A stretch of DNA of 64,000 nucleotides from Collybiopsis luxurians FD-317 M1 (Eukaryota > Basidiomycota > Agaricomycetes > Agaricales > Omphalotaceae). The stretch is from NCBI GenBank assembly GCA_000827265.1, contig KN834749.1, forward strand, positions 2,970,653 to 3,034,652, read 5' to 3'. The position numbers and the translations under genes are program-made. The notes below the pieces were generated by a model that was not told where the DNA came from, searched no databases, and saw nothing but the letters and a program-made list of their open reading frames with translations. This document shows, in pieces, positions 11,238-22,570 of this stretch; position 1 is the stretch's first letter; the number at the start of each line of letters is the position of its first letter.

Positions 11238-11599
11238 ATGATATCTCGTCAAGCGGCATTCACCAGTGATTTTGCGATTCTATACTGGCCATCACTATTA
11301 GCAGGTAGAAACTTCATGGAACATGAAGACTATGTTCACGAAAACGGATTGATAGAAATACCATCACATGCGGGATACAATGCTTACCATCCAAGCGGAA
11401 ATAATTTGACCAATCAACCCTGCAAAGATTCTCCAGAGCAAACAGCGTACGTATCATTCTAGAACTTATATTCATCTTTGGAGACCGTCCAGATCAGAAT
11501 CCAGTTATGAAAGACCAACTTTCTCGATTTGATCAAGAATCAACTTACGCTACCGTTGACTTGCAAAATGATGTTTCACTTAACCGAAGAAAAACATAG
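11238..11599 (+). CDS. Small hypothetical protein, two exons
   Basis: Exon 1 11238..11450 and exon 2 11498..11599 join in phase 0 (donor GTATCA, acceptor AGATCAG) to about 104 residues, starting MISRQAAFTSDFAILYW and ending LNRRKT. The composition is polar, with Asn, Gln and Tyr abundant, like the tails of the two Cys-rich genes at 13.1 and 47.5 kb. No domain recognised. It could be the 3' part of a longer gene. Confidence 0.3.
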
Positions 11600-11993
11600 G
11601 GGTCCTGTGCGTTCGTGATAGTTTGTGGAGCAGCATGTCATATTGCCGAACGGCATCTCTTCCGAAACTGTTTGTCTCGAGATGATGAAGCGCAAGTTCA
11701 GGTGTTGTAGGTCTCTTTACACATGTTTTTACAGGATTTGACCACAGGATCTAATCTTTGCGCGGAAGCCATTAGAAGTCGACGTTCACTTCGCACCGCA
11801 GCATCCGTCAAATTTAATAATGATTGACCCACAGGTGGCGTCATCGGATAGTTGTTCCGTGTGACTTGTGTTCGCTAAAATTATCTCCCGAGTAAACGTG
11901 CATGAGTGCCTTCGAATGAGGGCTGGCATTGGTAATTAACTACAGCATCACGGTACAAATCAGCAGATGATACAGAAGAATTTCCTCGTCGCA

Positions 11994-12482
11994 TCAAATT
12001 TTAAAAATGACAAGAAGAGTACTAAATCGGGCCGACCATGCCATATTCACTTGTACTTTCATTGTCGTCAGACCTGAAGCGATTAGACCATAGTATTCGT
12101 TGGAAGCTATTCGGATTAAAAACGTTGCCTTGCGAATCTCACGTTGAAATTTTAGTCTACGAAATATGGTATTAGGGATATCACACAGTTTACGGCTATG
12201 ACTTTCGTTTTTTTCAAAACTAAATCTGACGTGAAAACGGTAAAGCACATTACACACCTTCGGATTTTTGAGGCCAAACCGCCCAAAATCATATAACTCA
12301 CAATCTGCAGTATATTGTGTCAGTTGTGCGTACTTCCAGCACTCTAGCTCAAAGAAGGGAGCATTACTGATAAATGAAATGGCCAAAACATCTCGACGAT
12401 ACAAGTCACCTGTAGTATCTATATGACGCTGACGTCCTGTACACTCATTTAGGTGCTTGAGTGCAGCGCTGGATCTCTTCAC
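11994..12482 (-). CDS. Hypothetical exon-like open frame
   Basis: An open frame of over 160 codons without a clear ATG. The upstream part (KRSSAALKHLNECTGRQ to YDFGRFGLKNPK) looks coding and is followed by GTGTGT, a usable donor; a matching acceptor (TTTCGTAG) lies near 12160. No family recognised and the 5' end is missing, so this may be a gene remnant. Confidence 0.25.
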   Translation of the reverse strand: MKRSSAALKHLNECTGRQRHIDTTGDLYRRDVLAISFISNAPFFELECWKYAQLTQYTADCELYDFGRFGLKNPKVCNVLYRFHVRFSFEKNESHSRKLCDIPNTIFRRLKFQREIRKATFLIRIASNEYYGLIASGLTTMKVQVNMAWSARFSTLLVIFKI

Positions 12483-13108
12483 GCATACAGCAACGTCACT
12501 ATTTACATATACAACCGAATTTACATTGAATGAAGCTCGTCAAATCGTCTTAGGTTCAAACTGTGGTGGTGTCTAGCCAGGAAAACCGACCCAAAAGGCC
12601 GTTTATATTATACATTGGTGCAAGAAGGGAGGACATGACGGATAGGCGTGTGAAAAGACGGCGGTACCGAAACTAAGGTGCAGGTGCCAAAAAAACAGGG
12701 AGGGAAACGAGTGTACTACATGAACGAGGGGAGGGCGACGACAATAGTACGCTAGTACAAAGACAATTTTTTTATACGATTTTTTGAGCATACCTGGTAC
12801 GAAGAGTGAAAGAAAAGACAATGGAAAAATACTACTACAATACAGTGTAAATACTCAAACTGAGACCAGCTATGGCGTTTCCTCTCAAACGAGTGATGAG
12901 GAGCAGCGTTCAAGTAATATATTTGACAGCGAAGGGGACAGACGGGCACAGAGCCGCTTGGACCTGCATGCGACAGCTAAGAATCCCCCTTGTAACGATA
13001 AGTAGGCGGACCTATGATTCCTACGTAGGGAGATGTTTTCAGCGACGTGCGAGGGGATGGTCACTGAAATAGACTCACTTCGCTATTAGCCTTGCGTAAA
13101 CAAACTAT
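12483..13108. other. Intergenic, no gene recognised
   Basis: Short overlapping frames on both strands, none with splice support. Confidence 0.3.
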
Positions 13109-14478
13109 TTAAGCCTGATACATTGTGACGTCAGGGTAGTTTCGCGTCGTTTCGTGTTCGTTATTCGGTTGAACTTCTGAAAGGGCACCGCCGATTACGC
13201 TACCTTGCCATGGTTCAAATGACCTGTCGAAAAGTCCGTGTTCTGGATCGATCTGCAGGAACAGATTTTGGAGGGCAATGTCTGAAGAATCAACCCCAAC
13301 ACCCGACACTTGGCATGTCCAGGTCAATCCGCTCAATGTTAATCAAATGTTTAATCGTAAAGTTAGCTACACTTACAAGAATCTGATGTCGGTCTGTATG
13401 AGCCGTAAGTAACTTCACAAGGCGTAGCGTCAAAACAATGTCCGAAGTACATCGAGGGAGAAAAGTAGCGCACTTACCTTCTGTGTTCCAACCAGCAGAA
13501 ACTGGTTGTTGGGCATTTGCATAGAGTTCGTCTGCAAAAGGTAGGGGAACTTGCAGTTGTTCAACTGGCGCATTATCATATATATAGCTTGGCGACGAGG
13601 TAGGCGAGCTACAAGCCTCCGTATGTCTTTCGATCCCAACACTTTTGTTAGTAGAACTGTCGGGATGTTTTGAGTCGGAATCGTATATCTTAGGGATAAA
13701 GGATCAGGTCAAAATGTTGTTATTTCCAAAATAAATGGAAAGCATTTGCTCACATTGGAGACACTAGGTACGCTGGAACCCTCTGCATTGGCAACTCCGC
13801 TTGAAAAGTCGAAGCCTTTACCTACGGCGAAAGCATTATCTCCAACAGAACTATTTCCAACAGTGATATCGGCGGGGGCGTCAACAGGTTCCTATATTTG
13901 AATCATTATCAGTGAAAATGTTTGAGAAACGGTACTTGCGGTGACAATCGAATTGTGTTTGTGACCGGAGTTGTCGTCCTCGTCACTATCCCAGTGGTTG
14001 AGACGCCCCGCTCTTGTTTTTAACCCCTTAGAACTATGCCAATTGTTCAACCAGTCGTAGACGTCGTCCGTAATTTTCAATTCCGATGTAATTCGTAATT
14101 TTTGAAGAAAGTCTTTCCGACTGCAATGTGTTGGACGACAGGCTTTGCACAGAAAGCTCAGATCTTTCGGCTCGCATGGAATGCGTTTCCTTATACATTC
14201 GGTACATTTCTAAATAGGAGTATCAGAACGAACAAAGAATTGCTGCCAACTATTGTACATACTAAATCACGGTACCGATTGTTCAGTTCTCTTCTCGATT
14301 TGTGCGTTCCAGAAAATTTATATGCGTCAATAAACTTCGACTTCAGAGCAGCATTCACCGATATTGGTTTCCGGCCGACGGGAGCGAAAATTTGAGATGG
14401 AGCAACAGTTGAATGATCTTCAGATACAAAAGCAGACGGGGCATATGCGTCGTACATCAGGTCGCCTGGAACATTCAT
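13109..14478 (-). CDS. Cys-rich zinc-cluster-like protein
   Basis: Six exons, complement(14263..14478, 13940..14209, 13754..13891, 13478..13688, 13377..13412, 13109..13308), give about 356 residues with all phases consistent. A Cys motif begins at residue 74: KCTECIRKRIPC, eight residues, then CKAC, four residues, and Cys. That is C-x2-C-x6-C-x8-C-x2-C-x4-C, the Zn2Cys6 layout except for a shorter last loop. The basic KR around the second and third Cys fits DNA contact. After it come a DWLNNW segment, an acidic DSDEDD stretch and a long Ser/Asn/Pro-rich region, as in small transcription factors. Intron 2 (13892..13939) begins GCAAGT, a GC-AG intron needed for frame. Function is inferred only from the Cys spacing; a structural zinc role is equally possible. 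Confidence 0.6.
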
Positions 14479-16279
14479 ACTAGAAGATGCAGTAGAAGTT
14501 TGTGAAAGTACTGAACGGGAATTAAAAGAAGAGGAAGCGTGTCTGCCGTAAACAGTATCGTGTCGCCGCAGTTGATGAGGGCAGATTATTTATATAGTCA
14601 AGGAAAACGAAGAATCATCAGTTCCTATACGGAGGTTAAACATAAAAATTTATAATAATTGCGAATAATACGAGAATTTTCCTACCTAATCTAATAAACT
14701 TTGCAGTCGAAAGACGATGCAGTGATAGCAGCATGACAACCCATTTTTACGTACGAAAGTTCTTCACAATTGTAATGCAGAGTGACCGCTTTCACCGCGG
14801 ATTGGACATGCAGCAGTGGCGGGACGCATCTGAATTGATGTTGTGTTTCTTCTTTTGGTTCTTACAAATTACAGCTTAAAATCTTTACCCTAAATCTTTT
14901 TTTCCGTCGTGAGATTCTGATTGCTTTGTATCACGTCGTCGTAAACAGCAAATGCAAGTTAACCTTCATGTTCCTCGGCGCACCGCTGATCGATGAAGCA
15001 CAAATAAAGAGTAACGCGCCCCGAAAACACGGTACTTATTTTCATTTTATCCTACCTGCTTATTTCTTCGCTTTTTGTTTCTGTTATTGACTCTCAGCTC
15101 ATTTTCTTCGCCGGGTAATCGTCTAAATCCAGAAGTGTCAAAGCTGCATATAGCTCGAATTTTTGTACTTGAGGTTTATTATCGAAGAGCAAGCAAGTAA
15201 AGGCAACGAAGCACCCGATTTCCTCAAATCGCAAGCAATAATTCATCCAGCGTTGATCTTCGATCTTTACATATGATTAAAAAAAGTAAAGTACGGCTTG
15301 TATAAGTATAAGCGCGTAAATGAAATTAAGGTCTAAAAACTGACTACGATGGGAGCTCGATGAGAGCTCCACTGGACCAGGCTAAATAAATGGGAAGGAA
15401 TGAAGACGTACATGTTGCATACGAGTAAGGACAACCTTACCTGTGTAACCCTGAAAGAGTTCGAGTGGAGTTAGGTTCTCGCATATTAATTATAGCTGCC
15501 GATCCCTTTATTTCGAAGAAGCACTCCGAAACGGCATACCTTTGTGTATACCACTATGTCTCTCTTTACATGCACTCAATGCAGGAAAACTAGATTATTC
15601 AAAGAGATAATTACTCTAGGAATCACAAACAGCTGCAGAATAGTACAAACCAAGGTGGAATCGTTAATTACATACTAATCTTTAAAGGGACCCTTTCTAA
15701 AAGGGGTAAGACGGTTGGGATCAAAAAAATTTCGAACACGTTTGATGCCGATGATTCCGGTATTGATTGTTCACAAGGAACGTCGGATCCTTTAGAACGT
15801 TACGGTTTGGTTATCGCAGACGAATGTAATGGGATTATGCTGTTAAAGCCTAACAACCAAAAAATGTCGACGACGTTACGTTCACACAAAAATATGATGT
15901 AAGGTATCGATACAAGCTACTCACTGGCTCGTTTAATTCAACCATTTTTCGGTTACACATCGCTTACTTTACGAGTTATTTATACCCGTGATAAGCCGTT
16001 TACAATCGACATCATCAGTTCTTCCTCAACTCTCCACCTTTCTCTCAGGCCAACAACTTCAAATTTCTAAGAAGTTTTCGAACATCAGGCACACTTGCGC
16101 AAAAATTCGCTTTTTCGGCTTCAACAGCGTCGTAGCTAGCCAACATTGCTACCTATAATCCACTGTTAGTCGGTTAACTTAGCCTAGTTTCTATACATAC
16201 GGAAGGGATATTGAACTGATTCAAATCTGCATCAGTTAGTTCAGCTGCTTGATCATTCTTCTCTACGCTCTGTTATTTC
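14479..16279. other. Intergenic, no gene recognised
   Basis: AT-rich stretch of 1.8 kb without an open frame above 60 codons on either strand. No repeat or RNA gene recognised. Confidence 0.4.
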
Positions 16280-17872
16280 ATGTCCAACCGTTCAAAATGG
16301 AAAGACATAGAGCTAAATTTGAAATGCTTTTTTGGAAGATATCGATGGTGTGTATCAAAACAGCGATTGCCGATTTGGACCGAGATAGGGATTCCTTTTG
16401 TAAGTATGTGCAACGCCTGCGGTTTCAGTTTGAAATATAAACAAAATTTTTTGATAGTCACTCGAAACTCTTGGTACATTGAACGTCTATGTGAAATGTT
16501 TCCGAAGATAGCTTCTATCTGTCACAACTCACCTTCTGCTGATGGACTTCAATTCCGGCAGCACTCGAAGTGTGGTGAGTTCGTCTGCTCGTGTATCTAG
16601 GAAAGGAAATGTATAGTTTGAAATTCGAATTGGTCCTGATAAAGTTGTCGGTGAGGAGTTGGCCGAACACCACGCCACCACAATGCGGGCCAAAGCGCCG
16701 CTGCGACAAGGGCACAAACCCCCTCATAAACTTTCATCGGTTTGCAACACCTTTACTGAGTTTTGTCTCTTTTTATTCTTAGAACTCGCGCTCGTTGCAC
16801 TCAACAATGCATTGGTTTCCACCGCGTTTTCATCTCTGTACCACTTATTTGTTTATTTTTTATCTTTTGTAGATGGTCGCACAAAATCTCACGCTGCATT
16901 TCGGTTTCCCTTGCTGAATCCTCATCCACAGTCGACTCGATTTTTAGGTGTGACATTGTTGTAAGTGCTTATTGTGTGTTCTATGCTTCTTGTTGAATAT
17001 GTTTCTTCATGTTAAATCTGACATGTATATGTGTAGCAATGCATAGAGTCATGTGAGCATTGTCATTGTCCGATGATTTTTTGGTATAACGTTGCACGGA
17101 AGTATAGCAGTTGCATCATATCCTGTGCAGATATCTTTGCGCAACTTCTTTCTTCCAATCTCTTTTTCCTTTCCTATAACATATATATAGAAGCCGATTT
17201 CAATACAACCCTCAGAACTCCTTATTCATTCATGACCTTTGTCCCTAGTCTACACTTCTTGAACTTACATACCTATAATCCAGTGTACTTACTTAGGACT
17301 ATAGAATTTATCACTTCAATTCTGACATATTGATATTTCTGTATAAACACCATGTTTGCCATTTACACCCTCCATACGATGAATATCTACTGACTCTGCT
17401 TGTTTTTCACATTGTTGCTGTCTGAAGTCGACTGTAGAATCCTCTCACCATCTTACACTAGCTCCTAAATCAATTTTATGGACGACAAGTCAACCTGTGC
17501 CTGTATAAAAGGAAATCCGGTCTGCACAAAGCTGTTCATAATTGGTAGCAAATACATATATGATGTCTGACATCAATGAAACCAAGCCTGATGGAGGGTA
17601 AGTAATGTTCAAAGAGAAATGCCTGTGTAGTTTAGATGAGGTGTTTTCACTGATATATTGTGATGAGTATCTCTGATGCATGTTGAATGTACAGTTAACA
17701 CTTCCATCCTTGACTTTAATGAGTCAGTGGATAGAAATTCAAAATTTGTCAGCATTCCACTAGTATGCCTTCCCTTAATGTTAAGAGCAATTCCATATTT
17801 GATATTACATTAGGATCAGTCCACAGGCAAATTTAAACTTCCACAATGGTTCTTAAACCTTTGCCTAGCTAT
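16280..17872. other. Weakly coding region, unresolved
   Basis: Between 16.25 and 16.73 kb both strands have 60-110 codon frames and several consensus splice sites (plus GTAAGT at about 16402; minus GTGAGT at about 16546). Possible exons exist, but no single model closes. A GATA-finger-like string (MCNACG) appears in one plus frame but falls inside the likely intron. From 16.8 to 17.87 kb nothing is recognised. Confidence 0.25.
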
Positions 17873-18373
17873 TGTCAGTGACCGTACTTTGACTATTGAG
17901 CTATAGCAGCAGAGGCGCTTGATAATATTGTCTTAGTCAGGCATCACATCAAGAATAAGTGAAGAGAGTCATATTGAGCAGGAGAGAGTACAGGAGGATA
18001 GATGAGATTGAAGCTAAGGAATACTCTACAAGTGTATGCTACTTATACTACTGACTATGGAGCTCTGGAAGATTACAGAAGGTGGCAGAAGTGTACAGAA
18101 GGCTGTAAGTGTATGAGTTGTAGGTGATGCAGCTAGTGGGCAGGAGGAAAGCATATGGTGGTGAATGATTGTAACCTGTTGTATGTGGTGTGTAAGTGAA
18201 ACAGTTCAATAAGTGAAAGGAAGAAAAAAGGAAGATAGATAGAAGAGGCACTACACTCAAGTACTATCACTGTATAGTGCCCCTAGGATTATATAAGTTA
18301 TGGGAATCTGGCAATTATGTAAGTTATGTAAGCGGAGATAAGATAAGATGAAGAAAAGTGATGTTTTGTAACA
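17873..18373 (-). repeat. Putative LTR of the gypsy element
   Basis: On the minus strand the sequence starts TGTTACAAAACATC just after a purine run (AGAGAGGGGGTAA), a polypurine-tract-like site, and ends GTCACTGACA, giving TG...CA ends over about 501 bp. It lies directly 3' of the gypsy integrase reading. I could not find its partner LTR in the window, so the boundary is tentative. Confidence 0.45.
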
Positions 18374-18403
18374 TTACCCCCTCTCTAGGGCATGAACTCC
18401 ATT

Positions 18404-19858
18404 TCATGCAAATTTGGCTAGCATATTCTCAGAGGGGATGTTTTTTGGAATGGGATCAGTGATGGGAAGGGGGATGGGATGAAGGAGTTCTTTGGGGAAT
18501 TGTGATATTGGAATCTTGATTTTGTAGATGGTCATTGGTTTCAGCTTGTGAGGGGCTTTTCTATGGAAATCCTGTACTGCGTCTTTAGCATTCTTGAGGT
18601 TCATCAGTTGTTCCCATGTCATTTTGTGTGCCCCATATCCCTTCCATTTTACCTTGGGCAGGATTCATCCCCCCCAGCTCTTCTTGGAGTCCACATCTCC
18701 TCTACTTCATATTTAGGCTCTCTCCCTTCAATGGTTTCTGGTGGTGGTTGTGTGTTTTGGGGTTGTATGGAATATTCAGGTTCATGGTAAGGGTGAGTAG
18801 TACTTCATTAAAGACAGGGTGAATACTCTTCCACATCTTTGGGATGTCTAGTTGATATGACACCATTCCCACTTTCTTTATGACCTTGAAGGGGCTAAAG
18901 CGTTTGTCATCTAACTTCTTCATTGGTTGATCAGTGGTTATATTTGTTGCTTCTAACCAGACTTTGTCTCCGATCTTATACTTGATTGACTCACAGTGTC
19001 ATTTGTCATAGTGCCATTTCATGTCCTCTGCTGCCTTTTTAAGGGCTGAGCCAATCTCCTGGCATATGTGGACCATCTGTGTAGGATTATTGGAGTTGGT
19101 TTTGGGTGCAGTTCCTTTGTATGGGTAGCATCCCATGTTGGCAAAGAATGGGGTCATGTGGGTAGCAGAATGGACTCAATTGTTGTACATGAACTCCATG
19201 AGTGGTAGTCATTTGTGCCAGTTATTCTGATGGTAGTTGATGAACAGCCAGAGGTAGTGCTCAATTTCCTGGTTACTGTGTTCCCTTTGGCCATTGGTCT
19301 GTGGGTGATAAGCCATCATGTAGTTTGCTTCTATTCCAAGGAGTCAATATAGTTCTTTCATGAAGCATGAGTGGTACTGGGGGCCTCAATCATGGATGAT
19401 TATTCTCAGTACACTGTATATTGGAAAGATCTTATCTCAGTATATCTTTGCCATTCCTTCTGACATGAGACTCATGTGTGTGGGATTGAGTCTGAGTCAT
19501 TTGGTGAATTTGTCTACTGTGACCAATATGGCATTATACCCTCCTGACTCTGGTAATTCCCCAATTAGGTCTGTTCTAATGGTACATTGTGCAGGTTAAG
19601 TTGCCCCACTGGTTTGGTGCAGTGTACTTTCATTGCTTGACATCTCTCACACCCTCATATGTATTTGGCAACATTGCAGTTTATACTTGGCCACCAGTAT
19701 GTTCGAGTGATCAAGTCCCATGTTTTGTACTGTCTGGGGTGTCCTGCCAAGATAGTGTTGTGGTGCATTTTTATGATGCATCCCTGAAGGTCCTGGTTTT
19801 TGGGTACATAGATCCTGTCATGAAATGGTATACAGTGGAGTGACTTTCAAGAGTATAG
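18404..19858 (-). mobile_element. Ty3/gypsy integrase fragment 1 (decayed)
   Basis: Reading 19858 down to 18404 gives gypsy integrase in order: zinc-binding GCERCQAMKVH, core pieces GELPESGGYNAILVTVDKFTK and HDxGPQY, GIEANYMMAYHPQTNGQREH, and a C-terminal domain KVWLEATNI, KRFSPFKVIKKVG, SIHPVFNEVLL. Stops interrupt it at 18999, 19176, 19344, 19386, 19437, 19497 and 19655 (first base, plus strand), all TGA and all where relatives carry Arg (for example DRGPQ, YRLLGI). At least one frameshift is also present near 19.6 kb. Not functional. Confidence 0.75.
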
Positions 19859-20497
19859 TAATCAGTTCAAGCAGAATCTCATCCCAATCAACAGAGAGGT
19901 CAAGATAGGGACTCAGGTTACAGGCAGTAGGTATATATACTGGCAAGTGTTCTGCCCAATCATCCTGTTGTTGCCCTACATATGGATGAAGGTACTTCTC
20001 TACTTCCTGGTTTGCACATTCAGTCTGTCCATTGGCCTGTGGGTGATATCCCAATGTCAGATTTGATTTAATGCCTAGGCGGGAGAGGAGGGATCACATA
20101 AGCTTTGCTGAGAATTGGGGTCCTCAGTCTGATACAAAATGCAGGGGAAGACCATGGAGGCAGAAGATTTCTCAATAGTAAATATCTGCCACACCTTCAG
20201 CTGTGATATTGGTTGTACAGGGAATAGCATGGATCTGTTTGCTGAAGAGGTCTGTACAGACTAGGATGGCATTGTAGCCATTGGATTTGGGTAACTGATT
20301 GATTAAATCTACACCAACTTCCTCCCATAGTCTGGCTGGAATGTCAAGTGGTTGTGTTACTGCACAGGTGTGCTGTTGAATCTTTTTCCTTGCACAGATT
20401 TCACATCCTTTGACATACTTTTCTACAAAGGATTGCATGGTAGGCCACCAGAAGTGAGTGCTGACAAGATCGAGGGTGCCATGGAGTCCTGGGTATT
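19859..20497 (-). mobile_element. Ty3/gypsy integrase fragment 2 (decayed)
   Basis: A second, different gypsy integrase segment precedes fragment 1 in the same direction. It begins YPGLHGTLDLVSTHFWWPTM, then zinc-binding GCEICARKK, VGVDLINQLPKSNGYNAILV, SDxGPQFSAKLM and YHPQANGQTECANQEVEKYL. In-frame TGA stops at 20095, 20124 and 20172 replace expected Arg. It stops abruptly near 19859, where fragment 1 begins, so two elements are joined or nested. Confidence 0.72.
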
Positions 20498-22140
20498 GAA
20501 CTCACATCCCATATCTATATAGAAGACACATATATGATGACCAGTGTGCCACTCTGCCATTGCTGTGAAATCTTGAACAAGATGAAGAATAGTGGACACT
20601 TCCTTACTTGAGGTGAAATGTAGAAAAGGAATTCCCATGCCATTGTCACAGGTGAGGAGCATATAAAATGCTCCCCCTAGACTCTGTGTCTGTGAACATC
20701 CCCACAAGTCAAGACTTGCCCTGTTTAACAGTTCAGAAGAGGGCATTACAGCCTCATCAGAAGGATGACACTTTGCTTTTGCATACAGACAGATTTCACA
20801 CTTCCCACAAATTGAGAAGTCAGATACTTCCAGCCCTTCTACCAATGCTTGTCTGAACATAATGTAAATGATGTTGATATTGGTGTGTCCAAAACAAGTA
20901 TGCCACATGGGTAAGGAGCAAGGCTGCAAATGAGAACAACCAGAGGCAGCAAGAATGTATGTTGAGTCAACATTAGAAATAGCAGGAGAAGGAGACACAT
21001 TGAGTATCTGATCCACATTGTCAGCCACAGTAACCTGATACAGACCCTTTCCACTCATTGTGTTAGATAAATGACTATCAACAATGACCTTCCCCAAGTT
21101 TGGTTCTTTAACAACAAGGCAGCCATTTCCCCAACTGCCTTGAAATTCTTTTCTATCCATAGCTGGAAATGATGGCAGATTCATAGCAAATGTTGGCATA
21201 TGAGATGTTGGAAATGCAAGCAATGTACTGCACCTTCATTGGTCTGCACAACAACTTCAGCAATCCTGTATCCTTTGATAACAAAGGACCCATTACACCC
21301 TTCATCAGCCATATGTTGAGGCTGCACTATTGATAAAAGTTAGGATGTCATTACTAACAATGGACTTACTTAGAACAGGAGTCAAAGGTACTTTATTGGA
21401 CTCCTCTGTGGCTTTACTCAGAAAGGCAACAGTCTTTTGTCCCAATCTAACAGAGGGAGAATCAACCAGAGTAGAATGATCCAATAAGCATTCTGTATCT
21501 CCAGGTTCAAAATCTCTGAAGTCATACACAGTGATGGCAGCAGTAGTTGTGCTAGGAGTGGTACTCAGAACTGATTCAGGCAACAAAGTTGCCACAGTCA
21601 GATTAATATTTGATTTGTTCAGCTCTATGCACTTGGGGGATTGTACCATCGAGGTCCCTTTCCCTTACTCCCTCCTCTCTGTGCCCAATGATTTCTCTTC
21701 GCATGTCCAACTTGCTTACAATTATTGCAAACAATACTAGACCTGTTCCATCCTACAGTGGCAAGTGCATTAGGAGCAGTAGTACTACCAGATGTTGCTG
21801 TTGCAGATTTGACCATCATATTGTACTCAATAAGAGCACATCTGAGATCAGAATAAATGCAGGCACCATGAGTCTGCAAGATCCAGATGTATTCAGCTGA
21901 CAAAGAGGTAAGGAAACAAGAACGAAGGTCATCATCCAAGATTGTACAACCAACATCACTAGCTGCCTTCCTGAGAGCTTCAAGCTGTTTGAAATAGCCT
22001 TTGAAAGGAGTGACAGGAATATGCTTGTACTGCTAGATTCTTTCTTTGGCAAGGGCTTTGTACTGCTGCGGAGGTAGTCTTGGACAGGTTCTCTTACACT
22101 TAGTATCTTATGTAAGTACATGTAACTGTACATAGGAGTT
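20498..22140 (-). mobile_element. Ty1/copia gag-integrase remnant
   Basis: Read on the minus strand: gag-like sequence from about 22100, a zinc knuckle CNNCKQVGH near 21700 whose last ligand is His instead of Cys, a spacer, then the pre-integrase WHTCFGH motif near 20900, CEICLYAKAK, the integrase DLWG and a YIDMGCEF segment that corresponds to the second catalytic Asp. The reading ends at about 20498, where gypsy sequence takes over in a different frame. No reverse transcriptase is left. Confidence 0.65.
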
Positions 22141-22570
22141 AGACAGAGAATAAAAGGGAGATAAAACAGAAGACATACCCTCAGAATGATAGAAAGGTTC
22201 TGAGGGTAGATAAAACACAACAACTACATATATAGGGATGAAAGGATAAAATATAAGGAATATCTATGAGGCAAAAAGGATATGGAAGGAAACTACACAT
22301 AGATGCCCACAGGGAAGCAAACTCATTACCTATATTTACAACAGCTATTCTGCCACCTCGAAGCATCAGGCCACCACACGACCACATGACCATCACATCT
22401 GCTATGCACCTCCTATGCAACAGTGGACCCATTCTTAACAAACTGCAGCCACAAATGTTTTTTTTAGAGTAAGCTGTCTTTTTCAAGGATGTAATTTAAG
22501 CCAAAAATGAATAAATTTTAGCCGATTTTAGCTGTTTCTGCCATTTTGGGCCATTTTTGCTGCTATTGAG
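22141..22570. other. Flank of the hAT element
   Basis: AT-rich, no gene recognised. Positions 22563-22570 (CTATTGAG) are the left copy of the hAT target-site duplication. Confidence 0.5.

Noticed and set aside
16280..16600. Possible GATA zinc finger (IWTEIGIPFVSMCNACG)
   Set aside because: There is no upstream Cys pair at the right spacing, and the CNACG codons lie after a perfect GTAAGT donor, inside a probable intron. Coincidence is more likely.
16640..16720. GC-rich stretch resembling a tRNA
   Set aside because: No acceptor stem or T-loop (GTTCRAAYC) could be matched.
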